64,000 nt of DNA from Spartobacteria bacterium (lineage in GTDB: Bacteria; Verrucomicrobiota; Verrucomicrobiia; Chthoniobacterales; UBA10450): assembly GCA_021325495.1 (NCBI GenBank), contig JAJPGZ010000003.1, positions 1 through 64,000 on the forward strand, written 5' to 3'. The first letter of the stretch is position 1, and the number at the start of each line of letters is the position of its first letter. The notes beneath the pieces are model-generated. The model was not told the DNA's origin. It did not search any database and saw nothing but the letters and a program-made list of their open reading frames with translations. This document shows, piece after piece, positions 20,032 to 28,705 of the stretch. The position numbers and the translations under genes are program-made.

Positions 20032-20687
20032 TCGCGATCACGTTTGCGTTGCCGGCGGAGAGCTCGGATTTGCTGCGCTCGGTTGGCAAAGATGAGATCG
20101 CGACGCTGCACACGGGCGTGGGCGGGAAAGCTGCCGCGGCGAAGATCGACAAGTTCCTCAGCGTTGAACGGCCGAAACTTCTGATCAGTTCCGGATTTGC
20201 CGGCGGCTTGCACGATCAATTGCAAGTGGGCGATTTGATCTTCGCCGAAAATTATTCCGACCGGCGCCTGCTCGACCGCGCCGCCGAATTGTTAGCCAAT
20301 CACGGTACGCAGCGCGCAAAACTTTTCAGCGCGAGCGCCATCGCCGATTCCGCGGAAGACCGCACGGCGCTGCGCGAAAAACACAATGCGGACGCGGTCG
20401 ATATGGAAACGGAAGTGATAGCGGCGGCCTGCATTGCGCGCGGCATCCCGATGTTGTCACTGCGCGCGATCACCGACACCCCGCGCCAGCCGTTGCCCGT
20501 TCCGCCGGAAGTTTTGTTCGATCTGGAGCGGCAACGAACGAGTTTCGTTAGGCTGGCCGGTTATTGCATTTCGCATCCGGCAGCGATTCGGCGGCTGATG
20601 CGGTTTTCCAATAACGTCGCTCTCGCCCGCGCCGAACTTGCCTCCGCGCTGCGCACCTTGCTGCGCGAACAACGGCTATTGTATTAA
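20028..20687 (+). CDS. Nucleoside phosphorylase/nucleosidase family protein (PNP_UDP_1)
   Basis: The 219-residue protein resembles MTA/SAH nucleosidases and hopanoid-associated HpnG-type phosphorylases. Visible features are MIAITFALPAES at the N terminus, LHTGVGGKAAA, KLLISSGFAGGL (phosphate or ribose loop), DAVDMETEVIAAACIARGIP (purine/ribose-binding Met-Glu), and LRAITDT. These residues place it in the family, but substrate cannot be decided. The start is GTG within the TGA stop of the preceding gene. Its stop shares TTAA with the stop of the convergent CDF gene. Confidence 0.8.
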   Translation: MIAITFALPAESSDLLRSVGKDEIATLHTGVGGKAAAAKIDKFLSVERPKLLISSGFAGGLHDQLQVGDLIFAENYSDRRLLDRAAELLANHGTQRAKLFSASAIADSAEDRTALREKHNADAVDMETEVIAAACIARGIPMLSLRAITDTPRQPLPVPPEVLFDLERQRTSFVRLAGYCISHPAAIRRLMRFSNNVALARAELASALRTLLREQRLLY

Positions 20688-21589
20688 CCTCGCTCCGCCG
20701 GCTCGATGTGGACGAGCACGTCGGCGATGCGCGAATCGGCTTGTTGAATCGCGCGCTTCACTTCGTGAGCAATGTGATGACCTTCGCGCACCGAGATCGC
20801 GCCATTCACTTTCACGTGAAGATCGGCGTAGTAACTCAATCCCATTTTGCGAACGATGTTCTTGTCGATCTCGACCACACCCGGAACCGAGCACGCAGTC
20901 TTTGCCACAAGATCGACAATCTCTCCGCGCGGCGCGGTGTCCATGATTTCGTAAAATGCCGGACGCAGCAGCCGCAAACCATTCGTCGCAATCACACCGC
21001 ACGCGAACAACGCCGCCCAATCATCTGCGCTTTGCCAGCCTTCGCCGCCGATGAGCGCGACGGAAATTCCGATGAAGGCCGCGGCCGAGGTGAACGCGTC
21101 GCTGCGATGATGCCACGCGTCCGTTTGCACGGCCGTGCTTTCAACATTGCGACCGATTCGATTGACATATCGGAATAAAATTTCTTTTACCACGATGACG
21201 ACGATCAGGATCCCGAGCGTGAAAGGCGCCGGTCCGTGATGTGGAGTGCGAATTTCACGAACACTTTCGATAGCCAATCCCGCGGCGGCAGCGAGCACAC
21301 CAAGCGCGACGATGATCGCCGCGAGCGGTTCGGCTTTGCCGTGCCCGTATGGGTGAGTTTCGTCCGGCGGACGCGCCGCAAATTTCAATCCGCCCCAGAT
21401 GACTAACGAGCCGGCGATGTCGAGCGCGGACTCGATTCCGTCGGCAATGAGCACGTAAGCATTGCCGAAAAGCCCGCCTAAAATTTTGGCGGCGGCAAAG
21501 ATCAAGTTGACGATCATGCCGAAAAGCGCGACGCGTGCGCCGGTTTGGAGATGGTTCACAGTCACTTCAGGATGCGCCGCGGAATTCAT
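20684..21589 (-). CDS. Cation diffusion facilitator (CDF) family metal transporter
   Basis: The 301-residue protein has about six membrane helices and a cytoplasmic C-terminal domain (GEIVDLVAKTACSVPGVVEI). The two metal-site motifs are in transmembrane helices 2 and 5: IADGIESALDIAG and DAWHHRSDAFTSAA. CDF proteins export Zn, Fe, Mn or related divalent cations in exchange for protons; the ion is not predictable here. ATG 21589 lies only 2 bp from the divergent start at 21592, so a start at GTG 21556 (MNHLQTGARVALFG) may be the real one. The 3' end overlaps the convergent nucleosidase gene by 4 bp. Confidence 0.9.
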   Translation of the reverse strand: MNSAAHPEVTVNHLQTGARVALFGMIVNLIFAAAKILGGLFGNAYVLIADGIESALDIAGSLVIWGGLKFAARPPDETHPYGHGKAEPLAAIIVALGVLAAAAGLAIESVREIRTPHHGPAPFTLGILIVVIVVKEILFRYVNRIGRNVESTAVQTDAWHHRSDAFTSAAAFIGISVALIGGEGWQSADDWAALFACGVIATNGLRLLRPAFYEIMDTAPRGEIVDLVAKTACSVPGVVEIDKNIVRKMGLSYYADLHVKVNGAISVREGHHIAHEVKRAIQQADSRIADVLVHIEPAERG

Positions 21590-21591
21590 CG

Positions 21592-22587
21592 ATGAAGAAA
21601 ACTATACGCGTGGCGGTTTACGAAAGGCACGGAAATCCGGCGGAGGTTTTGCGGGTCGAAACGCAACCGTGGCCGCAACCGCAGCCTAACGAAGTGGTGG
21701 TGGAGATGCGCGCGGCGCCGATCAATCCCGCGGACCTGAACGCGATCGAGGGAAAATATCCGGGGCGCAAAGAAATTCCCGCGGTGCCGGGAATGGAAGG
21801 CGCAGGTGTGATTGTCGATCTTGGCGCGAATGTGAAAGACGTGCGCAAAGGGGATCTCGTGATCCTGCCGCATAACATTGGGACGTGGCGGGACGCGATC
21901 GCGATTTCGCCTAACGAGCTCGTGGTGGTGCCGCGCGAGATCGATCCAGTGCAAGCGGCGATGTTGAAAATCAATCCGCTGACGGCGTGGCGACTCCTGC
22001 ATGGATATGTCGATCTTGCGCGCGGCGATTGGGTCATTCAAAACGCGGCGAACTCCGCCGCCGGGCGCGCCGTGATTCAGATCGCACACGAGCTCGGATT
22101 CAAAACCGTGAATCTGGTGCGACGTGCGGAGTTGATCGATGAATTGCGCGGCGAAGGCGCGGACGTGGTCTTGCTCGACGATGAAAACGCGCGCGACGCG
22201 GTCAAGAAAGCGACGCACGGCGCGCCGATTCGTTTGGGACTGAATTGCGTCGGCGGCGAGAGTGCATTGCGCGTCGCGAACGCGCTCGCGTTCGGCGGCA
22301 CGATGGTGACTTTCGGGTCGATGAGTTTGCAGCCATTCAAAATGCCGACCGGTTTGCTCATTTTCAAAGATCTGCGCTTTCGCGGAATCTGGATCAATAA
22401 GTGGTACGACGACGCCACCCCCGACGAACGCATGGCCGCGTTCGGGCCGATCTTCGACATGGCCAAGCGCGGACTTTTGCGCACGAAAGTCGAGAAAACT
22501 TATTCGTTAGACGACGTGCAGGCGGCGATCGCGCACGGGGCCAATAACAAACGCTCGGGAAAAATCATTTTGGAATTGAACGCATGA
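21592..22587 (+). CDS. MDR-superfamily reductase, MECR/Etr1-like (trans-2-enoyl-CoA reductase type)
   Basis: About 331 residues starting MKKTIRVAVYERHGNPAEVL; a 19-residue upstream extension in the same frame is unlikely. The GroES-like domain carries INPADLNAIEGKYPGRKEIP and VPGMEGAGVIVDLG, which is characteristic of enoyl thioester reductases. The Rossmann part has VIQNAANSAAGRAVIQIAHE and LGLNCVGGES, with NADPH as expected cofactor. No catalytic zinc ligands are visible. Activity on 2-enoyl thioesters is inferred from family. It overlaps the next gene by 4 bp (ATGA). Confidence 0.82.
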   Translation: MKKTIRVAVYERHGNPAEVLRVETQPWPQPQPNEVVVEMRAAPINPADLNAIEGKYPGRKEIPAVPGMEGAGVIVDLGANVKDVRKGDLVILPHNIGTWRDAIAISPNELVVVPREIDPVQAAMLKINPLTAWRLLHGYVDLARGDWVIQNAANSAAGRAVIQIAHELGFKTVNLVRRAELIDELRGEGADVVLLDDENARDAVKKATHGAPIRLGLNCVGGESALRVANALAFGGTMVTFGSMSLQPFKMPTGLLIFKDLRFRGIWINKWYDDATPDERMAAFGPIFDMAKRGLLRTKVEKTYSLDDVQAAIAHGANNKRSGKIILELNA

Positions 22588-23750
22588 GAGCGGTGGTCGT
22601 CGGAGCCGGAATTAACGGCGTGACCGCGGCAATCGCGCTGAGAAAACGCGGACACGATGTCGATCTTGTCGATCCGGGGCCGCTCCCGCACCCCCTCGCA
22701 GCGTCGACCGACATCAGCAAAGCGGTGCGCGCGGCCTACGGCGCGGACGAATTTTACACGGAGCTGGCCGAGCGCTGCGTGCCGCTCTGGCGAGAATGGA
22801 ATCAGCAATTCGGTTTCACCTTATTTCACGAAGTCGGCTTTCTCTTTATGCGGCGCACGCCGATGCAGGAAGGCGATTTTGAATTTGAAACAGCGAACGT
22901 GTTCGCGCGGCGCGGTCACAAATTCGCGCGGTTTGATGCCGATGAAGTGAAGCGGCGATTTCCAATCTGGAACACGAGCAGGTTTTGCGAAGGACTTTTC
23001 GAACCCGAAGCCGGATACGTGGACGCAACGCGCGTTGTCACGACGTTGATCTCGCATGCGACCAAGCTCGGTGTCCGCTTGCAAGGATCGAGCTCGTTCG
23101 CGGATTTAATCGAGAATGGCCGTGTCACCGGCATTGCCTTGCAAGATCGACAACGTCTCTTCGCCGATGCGGTGGTCATGACCGCAGGCGCATGGACCCC
23201 GCAGCTGCTGCCATTCACAAAAGATTTCCTGCGCGCGACCGGCCATCCCATATTTCATCTCAAACCCAGCCGGCCAGAGCTTTTCCGCGCCGAAAAATTC
23301 CCCGTCTTCGGCGCCGACATCAGCGCGACCGGATATTACGGGTTCCCGATTAACGGCGATGGCGTCGTAAAAATTGGCGTTCACGCTCTTGGTCACGAAG
23401 CGTCGGCAAAATCCGAGGATCGCTCCGTTGGTGCTAAAGAGGAAACGCAGTTGCGCGAGTTTCTTACAGAGACATTTCCGCAACTTGCGGACGCTCCGAT
23501 CGTTTTCGCCCACACCTGCATGTATTGCGATACAAACGATGGAGACTTCTGGATCGCGCGCGATCCGGGCCGGCCGGGTTTGACCATCGCCACCGGCGAC
23601 AACGGGCACGGCTTCAAGTTCGCGCCGATCCTGGGCGAATTGATCGCCGATGCGGTGGAAGCGAAGCCGAATCCCCTTTTGCAGAAGTTCCGCTGGCGGC
23701 CTGAAGTACGCGTCGGAGTGACGAAAGAAGCTGCGCGTTACGCCGGCTAA
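22584..23750 (+). CDS. FAD-dependent oxidoreductase (DAO family, sarcosine oxidase-like)
   Basis: The 388-residue protein begins with the FAD-binding GxGxxG motif (VVVGAGINGVTAAIALRKRG) and an acidic end of strand 2. The DAO-type middle (EAGYVDATRVVTTLISHATK) and the second flavin-contact region (TAGAWTPQLLPF) resemble monomeric sarcosine oxidase and N-methylamino acid oxidases. CMYCDTNDGDFWIARDPGRP resembles the covalent-flavin Cys region of MSOX. The C terminus has ATGDNGHGFKFAPILGELIA. Substrate is probably an N-methyl amino acid or another secondary amine (inference). The stop codon overlaps an R1 motif. Confidence 0.85.
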   Translation: MRAVVVGAGINGVTAAIALRKRGHDVDLVDPGPLPHPLAASTDISKAVRAAYGADEFYTELAERCVPLWREWNQQFGFTLFHEVGFLFMRRTPMQEGDFEFETANVFARRGHKFARFDADEVKRRFPIWNTSRFCEGLFEPEAGYVDATRVVTTLISHATKLGVRLQGSSSFADLIENGRVTGIALQDRQRLFADAVVMTAGAWTPQLLPFTKDFLRATGHPIFHLKPSRPELFRAEKFPVFGADISATGYYGFPINGDGVVKIGVHALGHEASAKSEDRSVGAKEETQLREFLTETFPQLADAPIVFAHTCMYCDTNDGDFWIARDPGRPGLTIATGDNGHGFKFAPILGELIADAVEAKPNPLLQKFRWRPEVRVGVTKEAARYAG

Positions 23751-23759
23751 GATCGACAA

Positions 23760-24242
23760 CTACTCCTGCGTCGCGGGCTCTTTCTTCGGCTGGCGCTTCA
23801 CCAGCGTGATCTGTTTGATGCGCGCCGAATCGTCCGGGCTCCACGTCGCAACGTCCGGATCGTCTTTGAAAGCGTTGTGTACGATGCGCCGCTCGTATGA
23901 ATTCATCGGCTCCAGTTGCAACGAGCGGCCGGTGATACGCACGCGCTCGGCCAATTCCTTCACGCGTTGCACGATGCGATCGTCACGCATCGAGCGATAA
24001 TGTTCGCAATCGACAACTACCTTCGCCGCGTCTTTGTCGCGCGTTTGCAGCACGCGATTGAGAAGAAATTGCAACGCCTCGAGCGTTTCACCGTTGCGGC
24101 CGATGATGCGCCGGCTCTCCTCGGTATAAATTTGTAGAACAAGATTACCGGCTTCGTTCTGCATCTCCTCGATCTCAACCACGAACCCGAGAAATCCGAG
24201 GATATCGTCGAGCAATTCCTGCGGTGTGAGTTCTTCGTTCAT
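23760..24242 (-). CDS. jag: Jag/KhpB-like RNA-binding protein (KH and R3H domains)
   Basis: The 160-residue protein starts MNEELTPQELLDDILGFLGF; ATG 24242 overlaps the yidC stop by 4 bp (ATGA). The KH domain shows the GRNG loop at 48-51 (RRIIGRNGETLEALQFLLNR), and the R3H domain contains LQLEPMNSYERRIVHNAFKD. The usual N-terminal Jag domain is absent or reduced. Jag/KhpB proteins bind RNA and are commonly encoded downstream of yidC, as here. A longer reading frame to 24449 is the antisense-frame shadow of yidC. The gene is an unusually R1-poor stretch. Confidence 0.9.
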   Translation of the reverse strand: MNEELTPQELLDDILGFLGFVVEIEEMQNEAGNLVLQIYTEESRRIIGRNGETLEALQFLLNRVLQTRDKDAAKVVVDCEHYRSMRDDRIVQRVKELAERVRITGRSLQLEPMNSYERRIVHNAFKDDPDVATWSPDDSARIKQITLVKRQPKKEPATQE

Positions 24243-25936
24243 TTTTTCGCGCTCACCTTCTGCAAGGTCGGCGGAGGTTGGCGCCGGTTTTGGTAAAGCT
24301 GCAGAATCGTGAGCAGGTTCTGCGTTGTATAATACAAAGCGAGCGCGGCTGCAAAGTTGTAGCAAAACACCACGAAAATGATGGGCGTGAACATCATCAT
24401 GCGTTGTTGTGTCGGGTCTCCGCTCTTGGGCGTGAGATGCGTCATCCAAAAGCTCGTGCCGGCCATGAGCAACGGCAGAATATTAATCGGAAATCCGGCG
24501 ATGTGGCCGACGGTGTCTGGTTGCGACAAATCTCGGATCCAGAGGAAATGCGCGTTCCGCAATTCCACCGCCTGCCGCAACATGGTGAAGAGCCCGAAGA
24601 AAATCGGGATCTGGATCACCATCGGCAAACAACCGCCCACCGGATTGATGCCGTACTCCTTGTAGAGCTTCATCAATTCCTGATTCATCTTCGTCGGGTC
24701 GTCTTTGTATTTTTCGCGCAGCTCCTGCATCTTCGGCGAGAGCGCGGCCATCTGACGCGCGGACCTGTTCGCCTTATTTTGAATCGGCCACAGGATCGCT
24801 TTGACGATGACGGTGAGCGCGAGAATCGCGGCCGCGTAATTGCCGAGAAAACTGTGCAGCGTGTTCAGCGCGTTCAGTAATGCCTGACAAATGATCTTGA
24901 AGATGCCGAACTCCATCACTTCGGCTTCGTTGTGCGGCAACGTCGCGAGTTTGTGATACAGCTTCGGCCCGAGATAAACTTCGAACTTCGCGCCTAACGA
25001 TGCGCCCGGCGGCAAATCGAAAGCGGGAATGTGCATCGCACCTTCGACGCCGTACATTTTCTTCACAGGATCGACATCGACACGTCGGCCCCAAACGCCG
25101 TCGGCTTTGGTCGAAAGCGGCGCGATGAGCGTCGTGAAAAATTGATCGCTCGTCGCGACCCACTCCGCGCCTTTGACGCTCTCGTGGTAAACGTCGCGGC
25201 CCGGTCGCTGGCCCATGATTCCGAACAACCCGTTGCTCGGCGCGAACCAATTTACGTCGATACCTTTGGCCGAACCGTTCACGCACCAAACCAAACGGGT
25301 GTAGTTCGCGTAATCTTTCTCGTGAATTGGCGCTGACGAACCGACCGACAAATAATAGCCGGCGTTTCCAAATGGCTTCGTCCCGCCATTCGTAAGATCG
25401 ACATCTAACTCTGCGGTGAAGTTGTCCTTCTTGTCCGCGTCAGGCGGGAAGAAAATCTTTTTCCGAATCGTGACCTGCTCCGGGGTGACGAATTCCATCT
25501 GCATCGCCTCCCCTTGCCTAACGAGCTTGTATTCCGGCAAATCGCGATTCGCCGGGTCGTCCGTGATCAAGCCGATGGGCGGATGATCGCCCTCGTTCAA
25601 CGTAACGTGCTTATTGTCTTCGGCGATGTGATTGAGCAGGACCGCTTTCGCGATTCCGCCGCCGCGATTCGTTAGGTGAAGTTCGAGATCGGAATTGCGC
25701 AATGTCTCCGTGGTTTCGGCGAACGTCGCCGTCGAAGGCGCCGGAGTCGGAGATGGTGGAGCGGTTGCCCGGGGCGGCGGACTAACCGACGCTAGCGGCG
25801 TCGGAGAAATCGGCGCGAGCGCTGCGATGGCGGCGCGTTGTTGCGCTTGGGACTGCGTCTGCTTGGCCACGTAAACGTACCAGCCCACCAGCCCGAGCGA
25901 GCAAAGCACAACAGCTATCCATGCAGTTCGGTCCAT
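24239..25936 (-). CDS. yidC: Membrane protein insertase YidC
   Basis: The 565-residue insertase has an N-terminal membrane anchor (TAWIAVVLCSLGLVGWYVYV), a Pro/Thr-rich linker, and a large periplasmic beta domain (about 80-330; TTETLRNSDLELHLTNRGGG). The conserved five-helix insertase core follows: ALNTLHSFLGNYAAAILALT, MQELREKYKDDPTKMNQELM, NPVGGCLPMVIQIPIFFGLF, FTPIIFVVFCYNFAAALALY. It inserts and folds inner-membrane proteins with or without SecYEG. It sits in the usual rnpA-yidD-yidC-jag order on the minus strand. Confidence 0.97.
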   Translation of the reverse strand: MDRTAWIAVVLCSLGLVGWYVYVAKQTQSQAQQRAAIAALAPISPTPLASVSPPPRATAPPSPTPAPSTATFAETTETLRNSDLELHLTNRGGGIAKAVLLNHIAEDNKHVTLNEGDHPPIGLITDDPANRDLPEYKLVRQGEAMQMEFVTPEQVTIRKKIFFPPDADKKDNFTAELDVDLTNGGTKPFGNAGYYLSVGSSAPIHEKDYANYTRLVWCVNGSAKGIDVNWFAPSNGLFGIMGQRPGRDVYHESVKGAEWVATSDQFFTTLIAPLSTKADGVWGRRVDVDPVKKMYGVEGAMHIPAFDLPPGASLGAKFEVYLGPKLYHKLATLPHNEAEVMEFGIFKIICQALLNALNTLHSFLGNYAAAILALTVIVKAILWPIQNKANRSARQMAALSPKMQELREKYKDDPTKMNQELMKLYKEYGINPVGGCLPMVIQIPIFFGLFTMLRQAVELRNAHFLWIRDLSQPDTVGHIAGFPINILPLLMAGTSFWMTHLTPKSGDPTQQRMMMFTPIIFVVFCYNFAAALALYYTTQNLLTILQLYQNRRQPPPTLQKVSAKK

Positions 25937-25948
25937 AAAAATTTGCGA

Positions 25949-26188
25949 TCACGCAAGATCGACAACTGCCGGCACGGGATCATTCCCACACCCGCCCCAC
26001 GGATGACAACGCGCGATCCGTTTTAATCCCAGCCAGATTCCGCGCATCGTTCCGTGCGTTTCCACAGCCTGCAAAAAATATTCCGAGCACGTCGGTTCAA
26101 ATCGGCAACCCGATCCGGTGATGGCGACGAGCAAAGGCGAGAGCGTTGCCTGATAAATACGAATGAAAATGCGAATGAGTCCGCGCAT
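25949..26188 (-). CDS. yidD: Membrane protein insertion efficiency factor YidD
   Basis: The 79-residue protein starts [20 protein letters not shown], with an amphipathic N terminus. The three conserved cysteines of YidD occur in [17 protein letters not shown] and [12 protein letters not shown]. The ATG overlaps the rnpA stop (TGATG), showing coupling. YidD assists YidC-dependent membrane insertion. An R1 motif lies between it and yidC at 25955 and contributes the last codons or spacer. Confidence 0.95.
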   Translation of the reverse strand: MRGLIRIFIRIYQATLSPLLVAITGSGCRFEPTCSEYFLQAVETHGTMRGIWLGLKRIARCHPWGGCGNDPVPAVVDLA

Positions 26189-26538
26189 CAGGCCGCTAGA
26201 ATAGAAGCGCGCTTGGCCAGACGCAACCACTCGGCCTCGAGTTCGGCGTATGTCGATCTTGCCGCATTCGGCGAAGCAATCACGACCATCCATGTTCCGT
26301 CGATAATTTCGTTTTGATGTTTGCGCACGATCTCACGCAAACGGCGTCTCAGCCGATTTCGCGCGACCGCGCCGCCGATTTTTCGCGCGGTCACGAATCC
26401 CGCGCGCGTCTGCGCAAGATCGACATGTAACACGCCGATGGAAATGAGTTGGCCGCGAATCTTGCGGCCATCATTGCGCACGCGCGCAAACTCGGTTGTG
26501 CGCGTCAACCGTTTCGATTTCGGAAAAGAAAGCTTCAG
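26188..26538 (-). CDS. rnpA: Ribonuclease P protein component RnpA
   Basis: About 116 residues containing [20 protein letters not shown] at the N terminus and the family signature [17 protein letters not shown] near the middle. RnpA is the protein subunit of RNase P, which matures tRNA 5' ends. The frame is open far upstream, but that part is antisense-frame sequence of the DUF1761 gene. There is no in-frame ATG, GTG or TTG at the right place. The best start is CTG 26538, which overlaps the DUF1761 stop (CTGA), a rare start codon. The usual neighbour rpmH is not upstream. Confidence 0.9.
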   Translation of the reverse strand: MKLSFPKSKRLTRTTEFARVRNDGRKIRGQLISIGVLHVDLAQTRAGFVTARKIGGAVARNRLRRRLREIVRKHQNEIIDGTWMVVIASPNAARSTYAELEAEWLRLAKRASILAA

Positions 26539-26963
26539 GGCCAGCGAATCAAAATTGCCGCCGTCAAAATCGCGTTTAGAAAATAATAGCTCGTGTCGAT
26601 GAACCAGACTTTCGTCGGTTTGCCTTCCCAAACGGAAACGATCGTGAGCGCGACACCGGCGAAACCGATTCCGGTCGCGACCGCGAGTTTGATCGCGTGA
26701 TTCATATCGGCGAAGCCGGTGCGCTTGATTAAATACGCCATCGCCGCCGCCATCATGACGTTGAGCACGAATGTGCTCACGAGCATCAATCCCATCGAAC
26801 GGCCGGCGCCGCAGGGTCGGCCGAGATGGCGTTCCTGTTCGCGCGCCCAAATTTTGCCGAAGAGCATCGAGTACCAAATCGCCGCCAGCACCCAACCCGC
26901 GGCGCCGGCGCACAAGACCGAGATCCAGTTTAGTCCGAGCCAATTCATGCCGGCGTTGTACAT
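26535..26963 (-). CDS. DUF1761-family membrane protein
   Basis: The 142-residue protein has about four membrane helices: GLNWISVLCAGAAGWVLAAI, MLVSTFVLNVMMAAAMAYLI, AVATGIGFAGVALTIVSVWE, and a last helix ending ILIRWP. The IWYSMLFGKIW segment after helix 1 is typical of DUF1761. Start could be ATG 26963 or 26948. The function is unknown. It occupies the place where rpmH normally precedes rnpA and overlaps rnpA by 4 bp. A degenerate R1-R2 fusion lies just upstream at 26964-26987. Confidence 0.75.
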   Translation of the reverse strand: MYNAGMNWLGLNWISVLCAGAAGWVLAAIWYSMLFGKIWAREQERHLGRPCGAGRSMGLMLVSTFVLNVMMAAAMAYLIKRTGFADMNHAIKLAVATGIGFAGVALTIVSVWEGKPTKVWFIDTSYYFLNAILTAAILIRWP

Positions 26964-27001
26964 GTCGATCTAACGATTGTCGATCTTGCGTGTGTACAGC
27001 A

Positions 27002-27037
27002 AAAATCTTCCCGCGAGCGAACTCGCGGGAAGATTTT
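27002..27037. terminator. Strong bidirectional intrinsic terminator
   Basis: A perfect 16-bp stem (AAAATCTTCCCGCGAG pairing with CTCGCGGGAAGATTTT) encloses the tetraloop CGAA, giving A/T tracts on both sides. It lies just downstream of the lipoprotein gene ending at 27059 (minus) and upstream of the DUF1761-rnpA operon, so it separates the two transcription units. Confidence 0.9.
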
Positions 27038-27058
27038 GCGAATGAAACGTCGAAGCGC

Positions 27059-27292
27059 TTAGTGCTCGGACGGTGAAGAACTGGTTGAGCTGGTGGTGGT
27101 GGTGGTCCCTGGCGACGAGCTGGTGGTTGTGCTCGAGCTCGAGCTGGACGAGCCGCCTGATGGCTCCTTGTCCTTCACCACTGTGGTGTTGCTCTCTTTT
27201 TTCTCACCCGGTGGGTTGGTTACCGTGGTTTCTTTTTGTTCACACGCAGCGAGAAGCGCAGCGCCGGCTAAAATGCAGATAAGTTTATTCAT
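27059..27292 (-). CDS. Small Ser/Thr-rich lipoprotein (copy A)
   Basis: The 77-residue protein has a lipoprotein signal MNKLICILAGAALLAAC with the lipidation Cys at 17. A charged stretch EQKETTVTNPPGEKKES follows, then a tail made almost only of Ser, Thr, Gly and Pro. It is a paralogue of the gene just upstream on the same strand (27327-27488), sharing the CILAGAALLAACEQK block but not the tail. The function is unknown. A strong terminator follows. Confidence 0.7.
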   Translation of the reverse strand: MNKLICILAGAALLAACEQKETTVTNPPGEKKESNTTVVKDKEPSGGSSSSSSSTTTSSSPGTTTTTSSTSSSPSEH

Positions 27293-27326
27293 TGTAGGAC
27301 TTGGACGGACGAGCGTCGTTTTTATT

Positions 27327-27488
27327 TTACGGAGAAGCGGAAGCGGCCGGTGAAGTGGTCGTGGTCGTAGTCGTGTCGGTAGTCGACGGACTGCCGCTCG
27401 GACTGGTGGTGGTGGTGCTCGTTTCGGTTTTTTGCTCACACGCCGCAAGCAATGCGGCGCCGGCCAGGATGCAGATGTATTTCTTCAT
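27327..27488 (-). CDS. Mini-lipoprotein (copy B)
   Basis: The 53-residue product begins MKKYICILAGAALLAAC, nearly identical to the signal peptide of copy A, then EQKTETSTTTTSPSGSP and a Thr/Ser/Ala-rich tail ending in SASP. The shared signal followed by a divergent low-complexity tail points to a local duplication 35 bp apart. The two probably form one operon. The gene is short but the lipobox and paralogy make it credible. Confidence 0.65.
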   Translation of the reverse strand: MKKYICILAGAALLAACEQKTETSTTTTSPSGSPSTTDTTTTTTTSPAASASP

Positions 27489-27564
27489 AGTGTTGGTGTT
27501 GCGAACTCAACCTGAGTTCAATGTGGAATCGGAGCAAGCAACGATTTTGGTCTTGCGCGAATTT

Positions 27565-28662
27565 TTAAAACGGCGCGTCGTATTTCATCCCATGCGCGTC
27601 CGCCACCGCCTGACAGGTGAGTTTGCCCTCGCGTGTGTTGATGCCGCCGGTGAGCGCAGGATTTTTTTTGCACGCGCCTTCGAGACCGTGATCGGCGAGG
27701 AGTTGAACATAACGAAAGGTGACATTCGTTAGGGCTTGCGTCGCCGTCCGCGAATAAGCCGCGGGCATGTTCGCCACGCAATAATGCGTCACGCCTTCTT
27801 CGACATACACCGGATTGTCGTGCGTGGTCGGCCGCGAAGTTTCGGCGCAACCGCCCTGGTCGATCGCAATATCGACAAACACGCTGCCCGGTTTCATCTG
27901 TCGCAACATTGCGCGCGTGATCAGCTTCGGCGCTTTCGCTCCCGGCAAGAGCACCGCGCCGATGAGCAGATCGCAGTCCGGGATCAGCGAGCTCAAATTC
28001 GCTTCGTTAGAATATTGCGTGCGGATGTTATCCATCACCAGATCGAGAAAGCGCAAACGTTCGACATCGACATCGAGAATCGTCGCGTCGGCTTCGAGCC
28101 CACGCGCCATGCGGAAAGCGTTTACGCCCGAAGTTCCGCCGCCGAGGACAACGACGCGCCCCGGCAACACTCCCGGCACGCCCCCTAACAAGACCCCGCT
28201 TCCGCCATTATGTTTCGCGAGAAAACTTGCGCCCATCACCGTCGCCATGCGTCCCGCGATCTCACTCATCGGTTCGAGCAACGGCAGCTTGTTGTTGACC
28301 GAAATTGTTTCGTAGGCGACGCCGGTGGCGCCCGATTTCAGCAACGCTTCCGTGAGCGGTTTGCTCGCGGCCAGATGCAAATAGGTGAAGAGGATTTGTC
28401 CTTTGCGCAAAAGCGGGAACTCCGCCTTGAGCGGCTCCTTCACTTTCACGATCATGTCCGCGCGACCGAACACATCCTGCGCAAGATCGACAATCTCCGC
28501 GCCGGCCGCGGTGTATTCCTCATCGCTGTAACCTGAACCGACACCCGCATTCTTCTGTACGAGCACGCTGTGACCGCGCGCGGTGAGTTGTTTTATTCCC
28601 GAAGGCAACAACGCCACGCGTTGCTCCTGCTCTTTAATTTCTTTTGGAACGCCGATGATCAT
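27565..28662 (-). CDS. ald: Alanine dehydrogenase
   Basis: The 365-residue protein has the AlaDH signature from its first residue (MIIGVPKEIKEQEQRVALLP, with the substrate Arg), FTYLHLAASKPLTEALLKSG, and the NAD-binding loop VVVLGGGTSGVNAFRMARGL. The C-terminal blocks GSVFVDIAIDQGGCAET, HYCVANMPAAYSRTATQALT and GGINTREGKLTC are complete. It catalyses L-alanine + NAD+ to pyruvate + NH4+ + NADH. Length is typical. It lies between the lipoproteins and yqgE, with no clear partner. Confidence 0.97.
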   Translation of the reverse strand: MIIGVPKEIKEQEQRVALLPSGIKQLTARGHSVLVQKNAGVGSGYSDEEYTAAGAEIVDLAQDVFGRADMIVKVKEPLKAEFPLLRKGQILFTYLHLAASKPLTEALLKSGATGVAYETISVNNKLPLLEPMSEIAGRMATVMGASFLAKHNGGSGVLLGGVPGVLPGRVVVLGGGTSGVNAFRMARGLEADATILDVDVERLRFLDLVMDNIRTQYSNEANLSSLIPDCDLLIGAVLLPGAKAPKLITRAMLRQMKPGSVFVDIAIDQGGCAETSRPTTHDNPVYVEEGVTHYCVANMPAAYSRTATQALTNVTFRYVQLLADHGLEGACKKNPALTGGINTREGKLTCQAVADAHGMKYDAPF

Positions 28663-28705
28663 GAAGCGTGAGATTTAACGACTAAACGCTCCAAAGCATC
28701 AACGA

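Noticed and set aside
24243-24449. Upstream part of the jag frame
   Set aside because: It overlaps yidC in another frame and has no Jag-domain sequence.
26539-26943. Large N-terminal extension of RnpA
   Set aside because: The sequence is Arg-rich shadow of DUF1761, and RnpA proteins are about 110-120 residues.
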